The notes beneath the pieces were generated by a model. The model ran no database searches and was not told where the DNA came from. It saw only the letters and a program-made list of their open reading frames with translations. A DNA stretch of 34,614 nucleotides. Source: Ophiosphaerella korrae. Lineage: Eukaryota > Ascomycota > Dothideomycetes > Pleosporales > Phaeosphaeriaceae. The position numbers and the translations under genes were made by a program. The stretch spans positions 1 to 34,614 of the forward strand of contig JALNQF010000404.1 in assembly GCA_028456385.1 (NCBI GenBank). Direction: 5' to 3'. Below are positions 1-7,489 of this stretch, in pieces (the first letter of the stretch is position 1; each line of letters starts with the position of its first letter).

Positions 1-660
1 TAACTATATATATCTAACTTATACTAAAAAATAATAGAAAAAGATACTAAAAATAAAAAATTATTAAGCTTTAAAGTTAGCTTAAAAAAAAGTCCTCGAA
101 ATAGTTTAAATCCTAGCTCGCATCCGCTTAGTAATTAAAAATCGTAGTAAACTAAAATATAGACCCTAATATTTTCTTTAGGATTTATATTCGCTTATAT
201 TTTTAGCTATTTTATTCGTAGAGTTATTACTAGCTAAAAACTATAACTTTTTTTTAGGCTTTTTTTCGTGTTACCTTACTATACTATATTATACACTCTA
301 CTACTACTATCTTGTTTACTAGTAAAAAGGCTTATTATACTTTATCTTTAAACTTAATTTATTCTTTAAATATTTTATTATAGTTACTATTATTATTATT
401 AAAGTATTTCTTAAAGTATAGTATAACTTATTTCTTTACTTTACTTTTTATATAAGATAATATAAGTATAGCTCTATCTTTATTCTAAACTTAGTCTACT
501 TTAAAAAAGAGATTAAGTTATAAGATCTATAGCTTAAGCTTATTTTATTTTTTATAGTAGAGGTCTAGCTTAGTAACCTTAGAAGTAGCTATATAAGTTA
601 CTCCTATACACTAGTTATTTATATTTATTAATATATTACTTATTTTAAGGGTATTTAATA
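1..660. mobile_element. RIP-degraded repeat DNA left of an LTR
   Basis: This stretch is strongly AT-rich and nearly lacks CA and TG dinucleotides, as expected for DNA hit by RIP. It has no usable open reading frame. It directly abuts the LTR at 661-1075 and is probably the internal part of an LTR element that runs off the left edge of the window. Read on the minus strand, one frame is broken mainly by TAA/TAG, the stops that RIP makes from glutamine and tryptophan codons, so it may once have been coding. I could not assign a family. Confidence 0.5.
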
Positions 661-1075
661 TATTAAGTCTTTAGAACTAAGTAAGAGTAATAAGAGTAAG
701 TAGGCTTCTATAAAATAGGCGAGGTTAGTAAATAAGTTAGTTACTTAACTTAATTAATAGTTAGCTCTTATTAGAGTATTACAAGGTATATAAGTATTAA
801 TAGATAGATAAGAATCTAATTAAAGTATTAGTTATAATACTCTATTAAGATAAGAGAATAAAAAAAAGATTAAATATAATAGTCTATAAAGGTCTATTAA
901 CGTTCTAATATACTTACTATCTAGTGTTTATTCCTAAGCAATTACTCTAGAGTATTTACTCTAGAGCGCTTATTTTAGAGCGTTTACTACTAAATAGTTA
1001 TATATTCTACTATACTATATTACCTACCTAATTGCGTACAATATAATAGCTTACCTACTACTTAGTATTATAATA
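661..1075. repeat. LTR (family A), copy 1
   Basis: This 415-bp block is repeated in the same orientation at 33201-33643. Both copies start TATTAAG and end TATTATAATA, i.e. RIPed TGTTA...TAACA ends typical of an LTR. The blocks match almost base for base, with differences mostly C/T or G/A, apart from a 28-bp tandem duplication present only in the right-hand copy. The 5-bp flanks (TAATA and CTTAC) do not match each other, so this is not an intact solo LTR; it is more likely the terminal LTR of an element extending left. Confidence 0.75.
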
Positions 1076-2059
1076 CTTACTTAGATAGCTTTATCTACTA
1101 TTTACTCTTTTTAGTTAATTATTAAAACTACCTTACTAAGTTATCTTATATAAAGTCTACTTTATACTTCTAATAATTATCTAAAGGTACTATATTAGGT
1201 AGAAATACACGTCTTAACTACTTAGTACTTATTATATTAGATATCTATCTATTCTTAGAAGTTATATAAAGCTAGTTAAGAATTATTATAAGAAACTAAG
1301 TACTCTATAGGTTCTTCTCTTTAAATATAACTAAATAGTGTAGTTTCTTACTTATAGCTAATATATACTTAATTATTAATACCTACTTATAGTTCTCTAG
1401 TAACTAATAGTAAGCCTTCTTTTTTTAGGTACTTATAAGTACTCTAGTATTTATATATATACCTAGGGCTTTTTTAGTCTTATCTATATTTTATATATCT
1501 TTAGCCTTTATACCTAGCCTTATATAAGTACTCTTAAAGAACTTAAGAAATACGCGTATCTATCTTTATATTACTCCTTTAGCCTATATAGCTTCTATCT
1601 TTCTACTTATAATTAATATAATATATAGGTTACGCTTAATAAAGAAGGATAGCTAATACTTACTTATAGGATTATTGTCTCTATTTATCCTTAGGATTTA
1701 ATTTACTATTTCTTAAGCGTAATCGTATAAAGGAGGAAAAGCGCGTACGTCCTCTTTAAAGATCTATTATACAAGAAACTCTTCTTAGTCTAGAGTTAAT
1801 TACTACTAGTATACGTAGCTAGTTTAGCTGTTCTATATACTACGTATACGCGCAGAGAGCGTAGCTTAAGGGATCTTATACGCCCTTGCAGCAGCTCTTT
1901 AACTTAAAAAAACACTAGTATTAAGATTACTAATAGCTACTTGTATAGACTCTTCACAGTTGTCTATTTTGGTAGGGTGGTTGTTGAGATAACACGATTT
2001 TCAGGTAGGTGGCTAGTTTCTGAGGGGTGGCTCGAAACCCCGGGTGGCTCGGAACCCTG
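1076..2059 (-). pseudogene. pogo/Fot1-like DDE transposase, N-terminal half, with element end
   Basis: The reverse complement aligns for several hundred bases with 32515-33195 on the plus strand, with C/T and G/A differences, so the two are copies of one DNA transposon family. Translation gives a helix-turn-helix type N-terminus (around 1990-1860, e.g. RAAARAYKIP) and then a DDE-type segment. Reading is broken by many TAA/TAG codons at former Gln/Trp positions. Family placement (HTH_Tnp_Tc5 plus DDE_1, pogo superfamily) is from remembered motif patterns. The terminal part (about 1960-2059) escaped RIP and ends in CCCTG, so the element would begin CAGGGTTCCGAGCCACC on the minus strand. The 3' half is missing, cut at 1076 by the family A LTR. 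Confidence 0.6.
2025..2057. repeat. Subterminal 16-bp direct repeat of a pogo-like element
   Basis: GGGTGGCTCGAAACCC at 2025-2040 is repeated as GGGTGGCTCGGAACCC at 2042-2057, with one mismatch. The pair sits at the unmutated end of the transposon whose transposase lies at 1076-1990. Such subterminal repeats are often transposase-binding sites in pogo/mariner elements; that role is inferred here. Confidence 0.6.
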
Positions 2060-2737
2060 TCAGCTAGCTTAGCTATTTGACGAGTTGGTGTCGGTGTCTC
2101 GCTGTCCCATCTGATCGCCACCTGCGGAGCCGCTAACCCAATGCTCCCCGATCACGTGCGGTTCTACTACACCACAATATACAATACCTAAGTAGATAAT
2201 AGGATAGAACTAGGGACGTTGGAACACTTCTACCTTACCTATAATTTTCTAGCCTGCGCTTACAAAAACCTTTGGCTGGGGACAGAAGGCCGAATAGAGC
2301 AAAAACGGATCTCACGACGCGCATCGTCATAATCAACGTCGGACCCAGTGGTGATATGCGCATTGGGTTCCCCTTACCGATGCAGATATCGAAGCACTGA
2401 ATATCGTGGATAGAGTGAAGTGGGTTGGCAGTAGGGGTTACGATGATGGCAACGTGTTCAATACAGACCTGGTTGAAAAGCAGAGCCAAAACCATCGGAA
2501 AGGCTGTACTAAGATAGTACTGCGCATGGGCGTAGTACAGTGGTCAATAGTAAAGCGGATGCCGAAGGGATTGCCGCTATTCTGAGGGCGAAGAGAGGGC
2601 AGTGACGAATAGGCTTGAAGTAGTGGAATGTGGATGACAGAAGGACTTTGTGCTCGGCAAGAGCCGTGGATTGATAAATGGGTATCATATTGCTACACAA
2701 GCACTAAAACTAAGAATCCCCCACACAAAAAAGCCAC
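2060..2737. other. Intergenic region, no confident gene
   Basis: Base composition returns to normal here (CA and TG are common), so this is outside the RIPed zone. Two short minus-strand frames exist (2235-2495 and 2509-2700). Neither shows a recognisable domain, signal peptide or convincing intron to join them. The interval probably holds the 3' flank of the gene at 2738-3958 plus decayed sequence. A degenerate gene remnant cannot be excluded. Confidence 0.5.
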
Positions 2738-3958
2738 TCATTTTCCAGCCGCGGCTTTCGCTGCTGCGGCCTCCTTCTTTCGTTGCAGATATCTTTCTTT
2801 GGCACTCATTATATCGGTCTCTGTCTTCTGGCTCTTACTAGCGTGTTGAAGCTTCGCCTGTTCTTCTGCTTCTTCGTCTGTTTTGCGCTTAGCGGCAGCC
2901 TCGATTTGCTGGACAACCATGTGTGTTTGTCGATCTCGCTGGGCGTTACGTCCAGCCTTAGAGCCTGTGTAGTTTGTCTGAGTGGCGGAGCGAGCAGCAG
3001 CAGCAGTTTGGGCTGAAGCAGGTTTCGGCTTGGCGATGATATTGAGCCCGGCGCTGAGAAGTTGCCTCTTGTCTGCTATTTGGCCATCCTCGTTCAAGAT
3101 GACGGTTTTCCCCTGCTTTCGCAAGTCGTCGATGATTTCGGCGTCTGTCTTTACTTTCTGCTGTTCGACAGGCACCTTGATGCCGTCTTTTATGGCTTGG
3201 GCGGCGGCTTCCATGGCTTCTTGATGGCGCTTTTCTTGCTCCATTAGCATCTGCTTATGGAAACCTTGCATACCGAATTTTTTCTTCTTCTCTTCCTCGA
3301 TTTTGAGTCGCTTCTTTTCCTCCTCTTCTGCCTGCCGTGTCTCTTCTTGTTGCTCTTTGTATGCACCTGTCACAAATTTCTCCTTGTCTGCGAACTCGTC
3401 GCCTTCTGCGTCTCGCTCGCGTTGTATGAGTTTGTCTCGTGCTCGCAGCTGGTCTTTTTTCCGTTGCTCGGCTGACTCCATAAGGCTGCCCATATATTTT
3501 GGTCGCCCTTGGAGTGTATCCTCTTGCTCAGCAGCCTTCTTTGCCAGTGTTCTAGCATGAATCGCATCGTACGCAGCGTCATAATCGTAAATTGTGGCGT
3601 CTACCTTCAAAGCCTCCTTTGTTCGTTGTTCTGCCTCCCTTGCGCTTGCTAAGTTTCCTAGAGTTGTTGGGTCGTCCTCTTTTGCCTTTGCTTTCCGGGT
3701 CGGTGGCGCTATGGGTTGCCCCTTCTTTGCTTTGGAGGATGCTGGCTTCGCTAGCTCTGAAGCGGATGCAAGAGTATCATCGTAGTTGAACTCGCCAATC
3801 TCCTGCACGTCATCGGCCGCATTTGCTTTGCCCTTGACATTGTCCTCTTCATCATCAAACAGCAGCTTCTTTTTTTTCTTTATCCCAACTCTTGTAGCTG
3901 GTTTCGCCGGCGCATTTGACGTCTTGTTCTTTACGTTGAGACCGAATTTGAAGGACAT
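2738..3958 (-). CDS. NSRP1-like nuclear speckle splicing regulator (DUF2040)
   Basis: This is a 406-residue, intronless, highly charged protein. The start chosen is the internal Met giving MSFKFGLN, because fungal members of this family begin this way. An upstream in-frame ATG at 4033 would add 25 unrelated residues and run into the divergent promoter. A basic, acidic and Lys-rich N-terminus (KKKKK around residue 27) is followed by the DUF2040 core at roughly residues 118-240, with YDYDAAYD, GRPKYMGSLMESAEQRKK and IQRERDAEGDEFADKEKF, then a long Glu/Lys coiled coil. The tail contains EDGQIADKRQLLSAGLN and ends with AKERYLQRKK and an Ala-rich run. Family members are nuclear coiled-coil proteins linked to alternative splicing; function here is by family. 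The gene is divergent from the one at 4182. It looks intact and is probably a conserved housekeeping gene. Confidence 0.85.
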   Translation of the reverse strand: MSFKFGLNVKNKTSNAPAKPATRVGIKKKKKLLFDDEEDNVKGKANAADDVQEIGEFNYDDTLASASELAKPASSKAKKGQPIAPPTRKAKAKEDDPTTLGNLASAREAEQRTKEALKVDATIYDYDAAYDAIHARTLAKKAAEQEDTLQGRPKYMGSLMESAEQRKKDQLRARDKLIQRERDAEGDEFADKEKFVTGAYKEQQEETRQAEEEEKKRLKIEEEKKKKFGMQGFHKQMLMEQEKRHQEAMEAAAQAIKDGIKVPVEQQKVKTDAEIIDDLRKQGKTVILNEDGQIADKRQLLSAGLNIIAKPKPASAQTAAAARSATQTNYTGSKAGRNAQRDRQTHMVVQQIEAAAKRKTDEEAEEQAKLQHASKSQKTETDIMSAKERYLQRKKEAAAAKAAAGK

Positions 3959-4181
3959 TGTGGGTGTCAGGAAGATGTTGGCAGAGAGGAACGCGCGCTC
4001 GTTGACAAGAACAATGCCAAGCCAAATCGCCACTGGCCAGTGAGATGATTAGAACCTCCGGGCCTGCCCGCACTTTCACTGTCCCTACCGTGAACGAATA
4101 GTCGTTGCCTCTGTGCCACGCACAATCAAAAACGACTTTTCTCTATGCACAACTGGCTACTCGCACACCATAGCCCCCGCC
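3959..4181. promoter_or_regulatory. Shared divergent promoter region
   Basis: Only 223 bp separate the preferred start codons of the minus-strand NSRP1-like gene (3958) and the plus-strand NFKBIL1-like gene (4182). The two genes must therefore share a bidirectional promoter or have overlapping promoters. No clear TATA box was seen. Both reading frames have an additional upstream ATG inside this region (4033 minus, 4113 plus), so the true transcript starts need to be known to settle the N-termini. Confidence 0.6.
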
Positions 4182-5249
4182 ATGGAGGAGCAGGCTAGCG
4201 ATGCGGCGGAGGATGTTTCATACAGCAAGCCCAGGGCGTCCAAATTCATGTTCAAGTCCACATCACGCAAAGATGACGATGCGCGCCGCGAGTCTTCTTC
4301 GCGGCGTCGTCGCAAAGATGAATCTAGGGAAAGAGACTCAAAACGAGACCACCGCGAATCAAGGCGCAGGCACAAGCGTAGGTATCGCAGTTCACACGAC
4401 GACAGACATACCACATCCACGCGCGATGGGCAGTACTACGACCCTAATAACCGTCATCGCGAGTCGCTACTCGATGATGTAGATGACACAAGTGCTGCTC
4501 CAGACCTGGACGCACAAGCTGCCTTCCGCGAATCTCTATTTGACGCTCTTGCTGATGACGAAGGCGCGGCGTATTGGGAAGGTGTCTACGGCCAGCCTGT
4601 TCATGTGTACCCTGACACCAAGCCAGGCCCAGACGGCAAGTTGGAGCGTATGTCAGAAGAAGAGTACGCCGATTATGTGCGTAGCAAGATGTGGGAGAAG
4701 AGTCATCAGCATATTCTTGAAGAGCGCGAGGCAAGAGAAAGAGCACGCCAGAAGCGAAAAGAACAGCAGACGCATCTTGGTGAGGATGTCGCGCGTGAGG
4801 AACAGGAACGAGAGAAAATCCGGAGTCAGGTTGAAGAGAGTCTCAGGCGAGGCGCGGAGCGGAAGAAGGCCAAAGAGGCTGAAACTGCCTGGCTCAGCTA
4901 CATTAAGAAATGGGACCAACTCGAGGAATGGGACCGACTCAAGAAACGGGACCAGCTCAAGAAATGGGACCAGCTCAAAAGCACCCAGCACAACCCCCAG
5001 GAAATCGAGTTACAGGTTCGCGACCTTATTCCTTGGCCTGTGATCTCAGGGAAGGCAAAAGACGTCCGCGAAGACGAAATTGAGCGATTTTTGCGCAGTT
5101 CGAGTGCGACTCTACCTAAGAACGAACAAGTACGATGGCATCCGGATAAGATGCAACAACGCTTCGGGCAGCATATTGGACCCGGTGTAATGAAGTTGGT
5201 TACCGCTGTCTCCCAAGTCATCAACCGTCTATGGGCCGAACGTCACTAG
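4182..5249 (+). CDS. NFKBIL1-like nuclear protein with RS-rich N-terminus
   Basis: The start chosen is ATG 4182, in the favourable context CGCCATGG, giving 355 residues. An in-frame ATG at 4113 would add 23 residues (MPRTIKND...). The N-terminus has an Arg/Ser/Glu-rich stretch (residues about 30-85). It is followed by an acidic segment, then AAYWEGVYGQPVHVYP, a Glu/Arg/Lys coiled coil, a short internal repeat, and a C-terminal J-domain-like part with VRWHPDKMQQRFG. The combination of coiled coil and a terminal RWHPDK motif matches fungal relatives of NF-kappa-B inhibitor-like protein 1, which are linked to RNA processing in the nucleus. Role here is inferred from family only. No intron is needed. 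It pairs head-to-head with another splicing-associated gene, which supports a shared nuclear function. Confidence 0.75.
   Translation: MEEQASDAAEDVSYSKPRASKFMFKSTSRKDDDARRESSSRRRRKDESRERDSKRDHRESRRRHKRRYRSSHDDRHTTSTRDGQYYDPNNRHRESLLDDVDDTSAAPDLDAQAAFRESLFDALADDEGAAYWEGVYGQPVHVYPDTKPGPDGKLERMSEEEYADYVRSKMWEKSHQHILEEREARERARQKRKEQQTHLGEDVAREEQEREKIRSQVEESLRRGAERKKAKEAETAWLSYIKKWDQLEEWDRLKKRDQLKKWDQLKSTQHNPQEIELQVRDLIPWPVISGKAKDVREDEIERFLRSSSATLPKNEQVRWHPDKMQQRFGQHIGPGVMKLVTAVSQVINRLWAERH
4905..4976 (+). repeat. In-frame 18-bp minisatellite (4 units)
   Basis: Four consecutive 18-bp units (4905-4922, 4923-4940, 4941-4958, 4959-4976) sit in frame inside the NFKBIL1-like gene. They encode six-residue repeats of the form K-K-W-D-Q-L (KKWDQL, EEWDRL, KKRDQL, KKWDQL). 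Units differ by a few bases. The first and fourth have the same amino acids. Unit number could vary without breaking the frame. Confidence 0.9.
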
Positions 5250-5613
5250 ACGCTGTGTTGAGCCATTGGTAGCCCTTGCAAGGAGCCACCTTTATAAGGT
5301 ATCTTTTTTTAGTCTGCATTCCAAAGATACCCTCCTTTCACAATTAAGATCTCCGGCAAATACATTAACATTACTCCTGAATCGTACATCGTTTGAAAGC
5401 CGGGTGCCGGCTTGGCAACGCGTGGATAGTTACCTTGACAATTTCTTGCTGCATTGTTATCCCGCCTCGTCGGTGGCAATCTTCAAAGTTTCGTGCGCCT
5501 TCTCCACAAGCCAAGAGTTCCGCCAAGAGTCCCGCAATCTACACAAGACGCGTGCGACCGAAGGCGGACGCATCAGGGGCGAGCATTGCTAAGTATCCGG
5601 TTAAAGCTTGGTC

Positions 5614-5690
5614 CCTAGGCGCGAGGCTTTTGTCAACCCCCATCTTTGAATATATACTCTGCGATCATCTGACGGAACCTTGCGCCTAGG
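5614..5690. repeat. Inverted repeat pair, 13-bp arms, 77 bp overall
   Basis: CCTAGGCGCGAGG (5614-5626) is mirrored by CCTTGCGCCTAGG (5678-5690), matching at 12 of 13 positions as an inverted repeat around a 51-bp centre. It could be a stem-loop, a very small MITE-like insertion, or a binding-site pair. No target duplication is obvious at its edges. Confidence 0.6.
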
Positions 5691-6183
5691 ATTGGATATT
5701 GAAGTCAAGATATTGACGAGAGAATAGATTGGCTTGCCGCGATGCTTCCCTTATTAGCGGAGTTCTTAGGAGGGCTTGATGGGCACGATAGGCTTGGCCA
5801 ATATGGCGACACTCGGTCGCTATCATGAAGATATTGATAGGCGCTGCTGACGTTTCGTTGTGTTCACAGCTGCTTGATTCCTAGTGCGTAAGGCAAAAAT
5901 CAAACTTGTTTTGTTTTTGCATTCACGTCACATCACGCTTATTTTGGCCAATAGCACTGTCAAGTAAGCTTACAGATGCCAGAGCGAAGTAACTCGTTCA
6001 CAGTCGGGCATTTTACGGTAAGCCGACTGCCATGCGCATGGCTTGGGCATGAATAACCGGCGGGTCGGAGGAGCCTCTTGACAGCAGCCAATGCCATGCA
6101 CCCCACAAATCTACCGGCAGAAGTAAGCCACTCAACATGCCTGTCTTGATCACATCGACCTTCAATCTGAAGATCCCTGGAGG

Positions 6184-6189
6184 CCGGGG
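6184..6189 (+). promoter_or_regulatory. Possible CreA site
   Basis: CCGGGG fits the SYGGRG consensus of the fungal carbon catabolite repressor CreA/Cre1 and lies 138 bp upstream of the xylanase ATG. A second consensus match, GCGGAG, is at 5757-5762. CreA repression of xylanase genes is well known, but six-base matches occur by chance. No GGCTAA-type XlnR site was found on either strand. Confidence 0.35.
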
Positions 6190-6262
6190 CAAGAAGCAGC
6201 TGTTTGTTGATTAATGTCTATGGAGTACCATAGCAGCACTGCTCAGACACGATATAGAAGTG

Positions 6263-6270
6263 TATATAAA
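6263..6270 (+). promoter_or_regulatory. TATA box of the xylanase gene
   Basis: TATATAAA lies 57 bp before the xylanase ATG, a normal fungal spacing that would place transcription start about 25-35 bp downstream. The stretch after it (CACACTATCAAGC... to the ATG) is a CT/CA-rich leader typical of highly expressed fungal genes, and the ATG is in the good context TCAAAATGG. Confidence 0.7.
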
Positions 6271-6326
6271 GGCTTACACCTCCTCAATAATACACACTAT
6301 CAAGCAACTCTATCACATCAATCAAA

Positions 6327-7071
6327 ATGGTCGCTTTCTCTTCTATCCTTCTCGCTCTCAGCAGTGCTACAGCAGCACTCGCCTCGCCGCTCAATCTCAT
6401 TCTCGACGCCGAGAAGCGTGATGAGTCTGGTAACCTAATCACTCGATCAACTCCAGCCGGCACTGGCACACACAACGGGTTCTTTTACTCTTTCTGGACC
6501 GACAATCGGGGCTCCGTGACATACAACAACGGCGCTGCCGGATCGGTACATTACCTTATCTATCCAATCTCGGCTTCCGCTAACAGATCACCAGTACGAC
6601 GTCCAGTGGTCCAACGTTGGTAACTTTGTCGCTGGCAAAGGCTGGAACCCAGGTAGTGCGCGAAACGTCACTTACTCCGGCACCTGGAACGCCGCCAACG
6701 TCAACTCCTACATCTCACTTTATGGCTGGACCCGCAACCCCCTAGTCGAATACTACATTGTCGAGACTTACGGCTCCTACAACCCCGGTTCTGCTGCTCA
6801 GAAGAAGGGCTCCATTTCAGTCGATGGCGGAACCTACGACATCCTTCAGACCACCCGCGTCAACCAGCCCTCCATCGATGGCACTTCCACTTTTGCCCAA
6901 TTCTGGTCAGTGAGACAGCAGAAGCGTGTTGGTGGATCCATCAATGTACAGGCTCATTTTGATGCTTGGGCCAAGTATGGACAGAAACTTGGTTCGCATA
7001 ACTACATGATTCTTGCTACTGAGGGATACCAAAGCAGTGGATCGGCTTCCATCACTGTTCAGGGCCCATGA
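6327..7071 (+). CDS. GH11 endo-1,4-beta-xylanase, secreted (one intron)
   Basis: Exons 6327-6545 and 6595-7071 join to a 231-residue protein, the normal size for fungal GH11. A signal peptide (about residues 1-19, hydrophobic core then ALA-SP) is followed by a short propeptide ending in a dibasic Kex2-type site (EKR, 29-31). The catalytic domain runs from about 45 to the end with [37 protein letters not shown] and [16 protein letters not shown]. The two catalytic glutamates are present: Glu125 (nucleophile, in PLVEYY) and Glu216 (acid/base, in ATEGY). Asn83 in VGNF is the position that is Asp in acid-optimum enzymes, suggesting a near-neutral optimum. There is one N-glycosylation sequon (N97). 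There is no carbohydrate-binding module. It cleaves plant xylan outside the cell; it is convergent with the methyltransferase pseudogene. Confidence 0.96.
6546..6594 (+). other. Xylanase intron (49 nt)
   Basis: The intron starts GTACAT and ends CCAG, with a good branch-point sequence GCTAAC at 6579-6584. Removing it joins ...GAAGS to YDVQWSN in phase 0, restoring the GH11 core; without splicing the frame stops at 6623. Introns at this point just before the WSN strand are common in fungal GH11 genes. Confidence 0.93.
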
Positions 7072-7489
7072 GCAACTGTAGATGACTTTGAAGACTGGTA
7101 AACCTGCCGCAAGGTTGGTTTTGGTCGCTTAATACTACATTTGGGAAGTACATATTGGAGTAATCAACCTCTCATGGTCACTGAACTACATATGTCGAAA
7201 ATGTATGCTGAGAATTTTGCCACCATTATTGAATGTGCCGGAGTTGTGATATCCACTTCATTATCACCACATCCTATCTTGAATCAAGTAATCCATCTTA
7301 TTGAGTAAATGCAGTGCCAATTTTAGAGCAAACCGCTCAAGTGTATCTAGTACAAGAGATAAATTGTAGTGAGAGCGAAGTTCTAGCTTTCTAACCGTGC
7401 AAAACGCTAGCTTTCTTCAATGTCTATCATAAGGGCACCACGTCCTCATTCAAAAGCTTTTGATTCTTGGAGCAGCATTTCCAGCAAAT
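7072..7489. other. Convergent intergenic region
   Basis: This 418-bp interval lies between the stop codons of two convergent genes and should hold both 3' untranslated regions. It is AT-leaning but not RIPed. No gene, repeat or clear polyadenylation signal stands out. Confidence 0.6.

Larger units (their letters stand above)
5250..6262. other. Intergenic region between NFKBIL1-like and xylanase genes
   Basis: About 1 kb of normal-composition DNA. It contains open frames of about 100 codons (plus strand, 5266-5592 and 5393-5689), but neither has a recognisable domain and their overlap in different frames suggests chance. It also holds a 13-bp inverted repeat pair (5614-5690), listed separately, and a CCAAT box at 5948-5952. 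The right-hand part is presumably the xylanase promoter. Confidence 0.55.

Noticed and set aside
1..1960. Mitochondrial or plasmid-like AT-rich DNA
   Set aside because: The specific lack of CA/TG, with CG retained, plus copies of known transposon families with transition-only differences, points to RIP of nuclear repeats.
2235..2700. Two short minus-strand open frames that might form a gene
   Set aside because: No domain, no signal peptide, no convincing splice sites to join them, and they lie directly downstream of a decayed transposon end; chance frames are likelier.
3982..4043. Upstream ATG (4033, minus) as the true start of the NSRP1-like gene
   Set aside because: It would add 25 residues of unrelated character before the MSFKFGLN start typical of fungal members and would push the gene into the shared promoter.
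4444..4991. Minus-strand open frames across the NFKBIL1-like gene
   Set aside because: They are antisense shadows of a repetitive, Arg/Glu/Lys-rich coding sequence; the repeats in them mirror the sense-strand minisatellite.
5266..5689. Plus-strand open frames of about 100 codons in the intergenic region
   Set aside because: They overlap each other in different frames, show no recognisable motif, and have no supporting start context or splice sites.
6601..6623. Early stop of the xylanase at 6623 as a truncated gene
   Set aside because: The stop is reached only if the 49-nt intron is not removed; splicing restores a complete GH11 domain with both catalytic glutamates.
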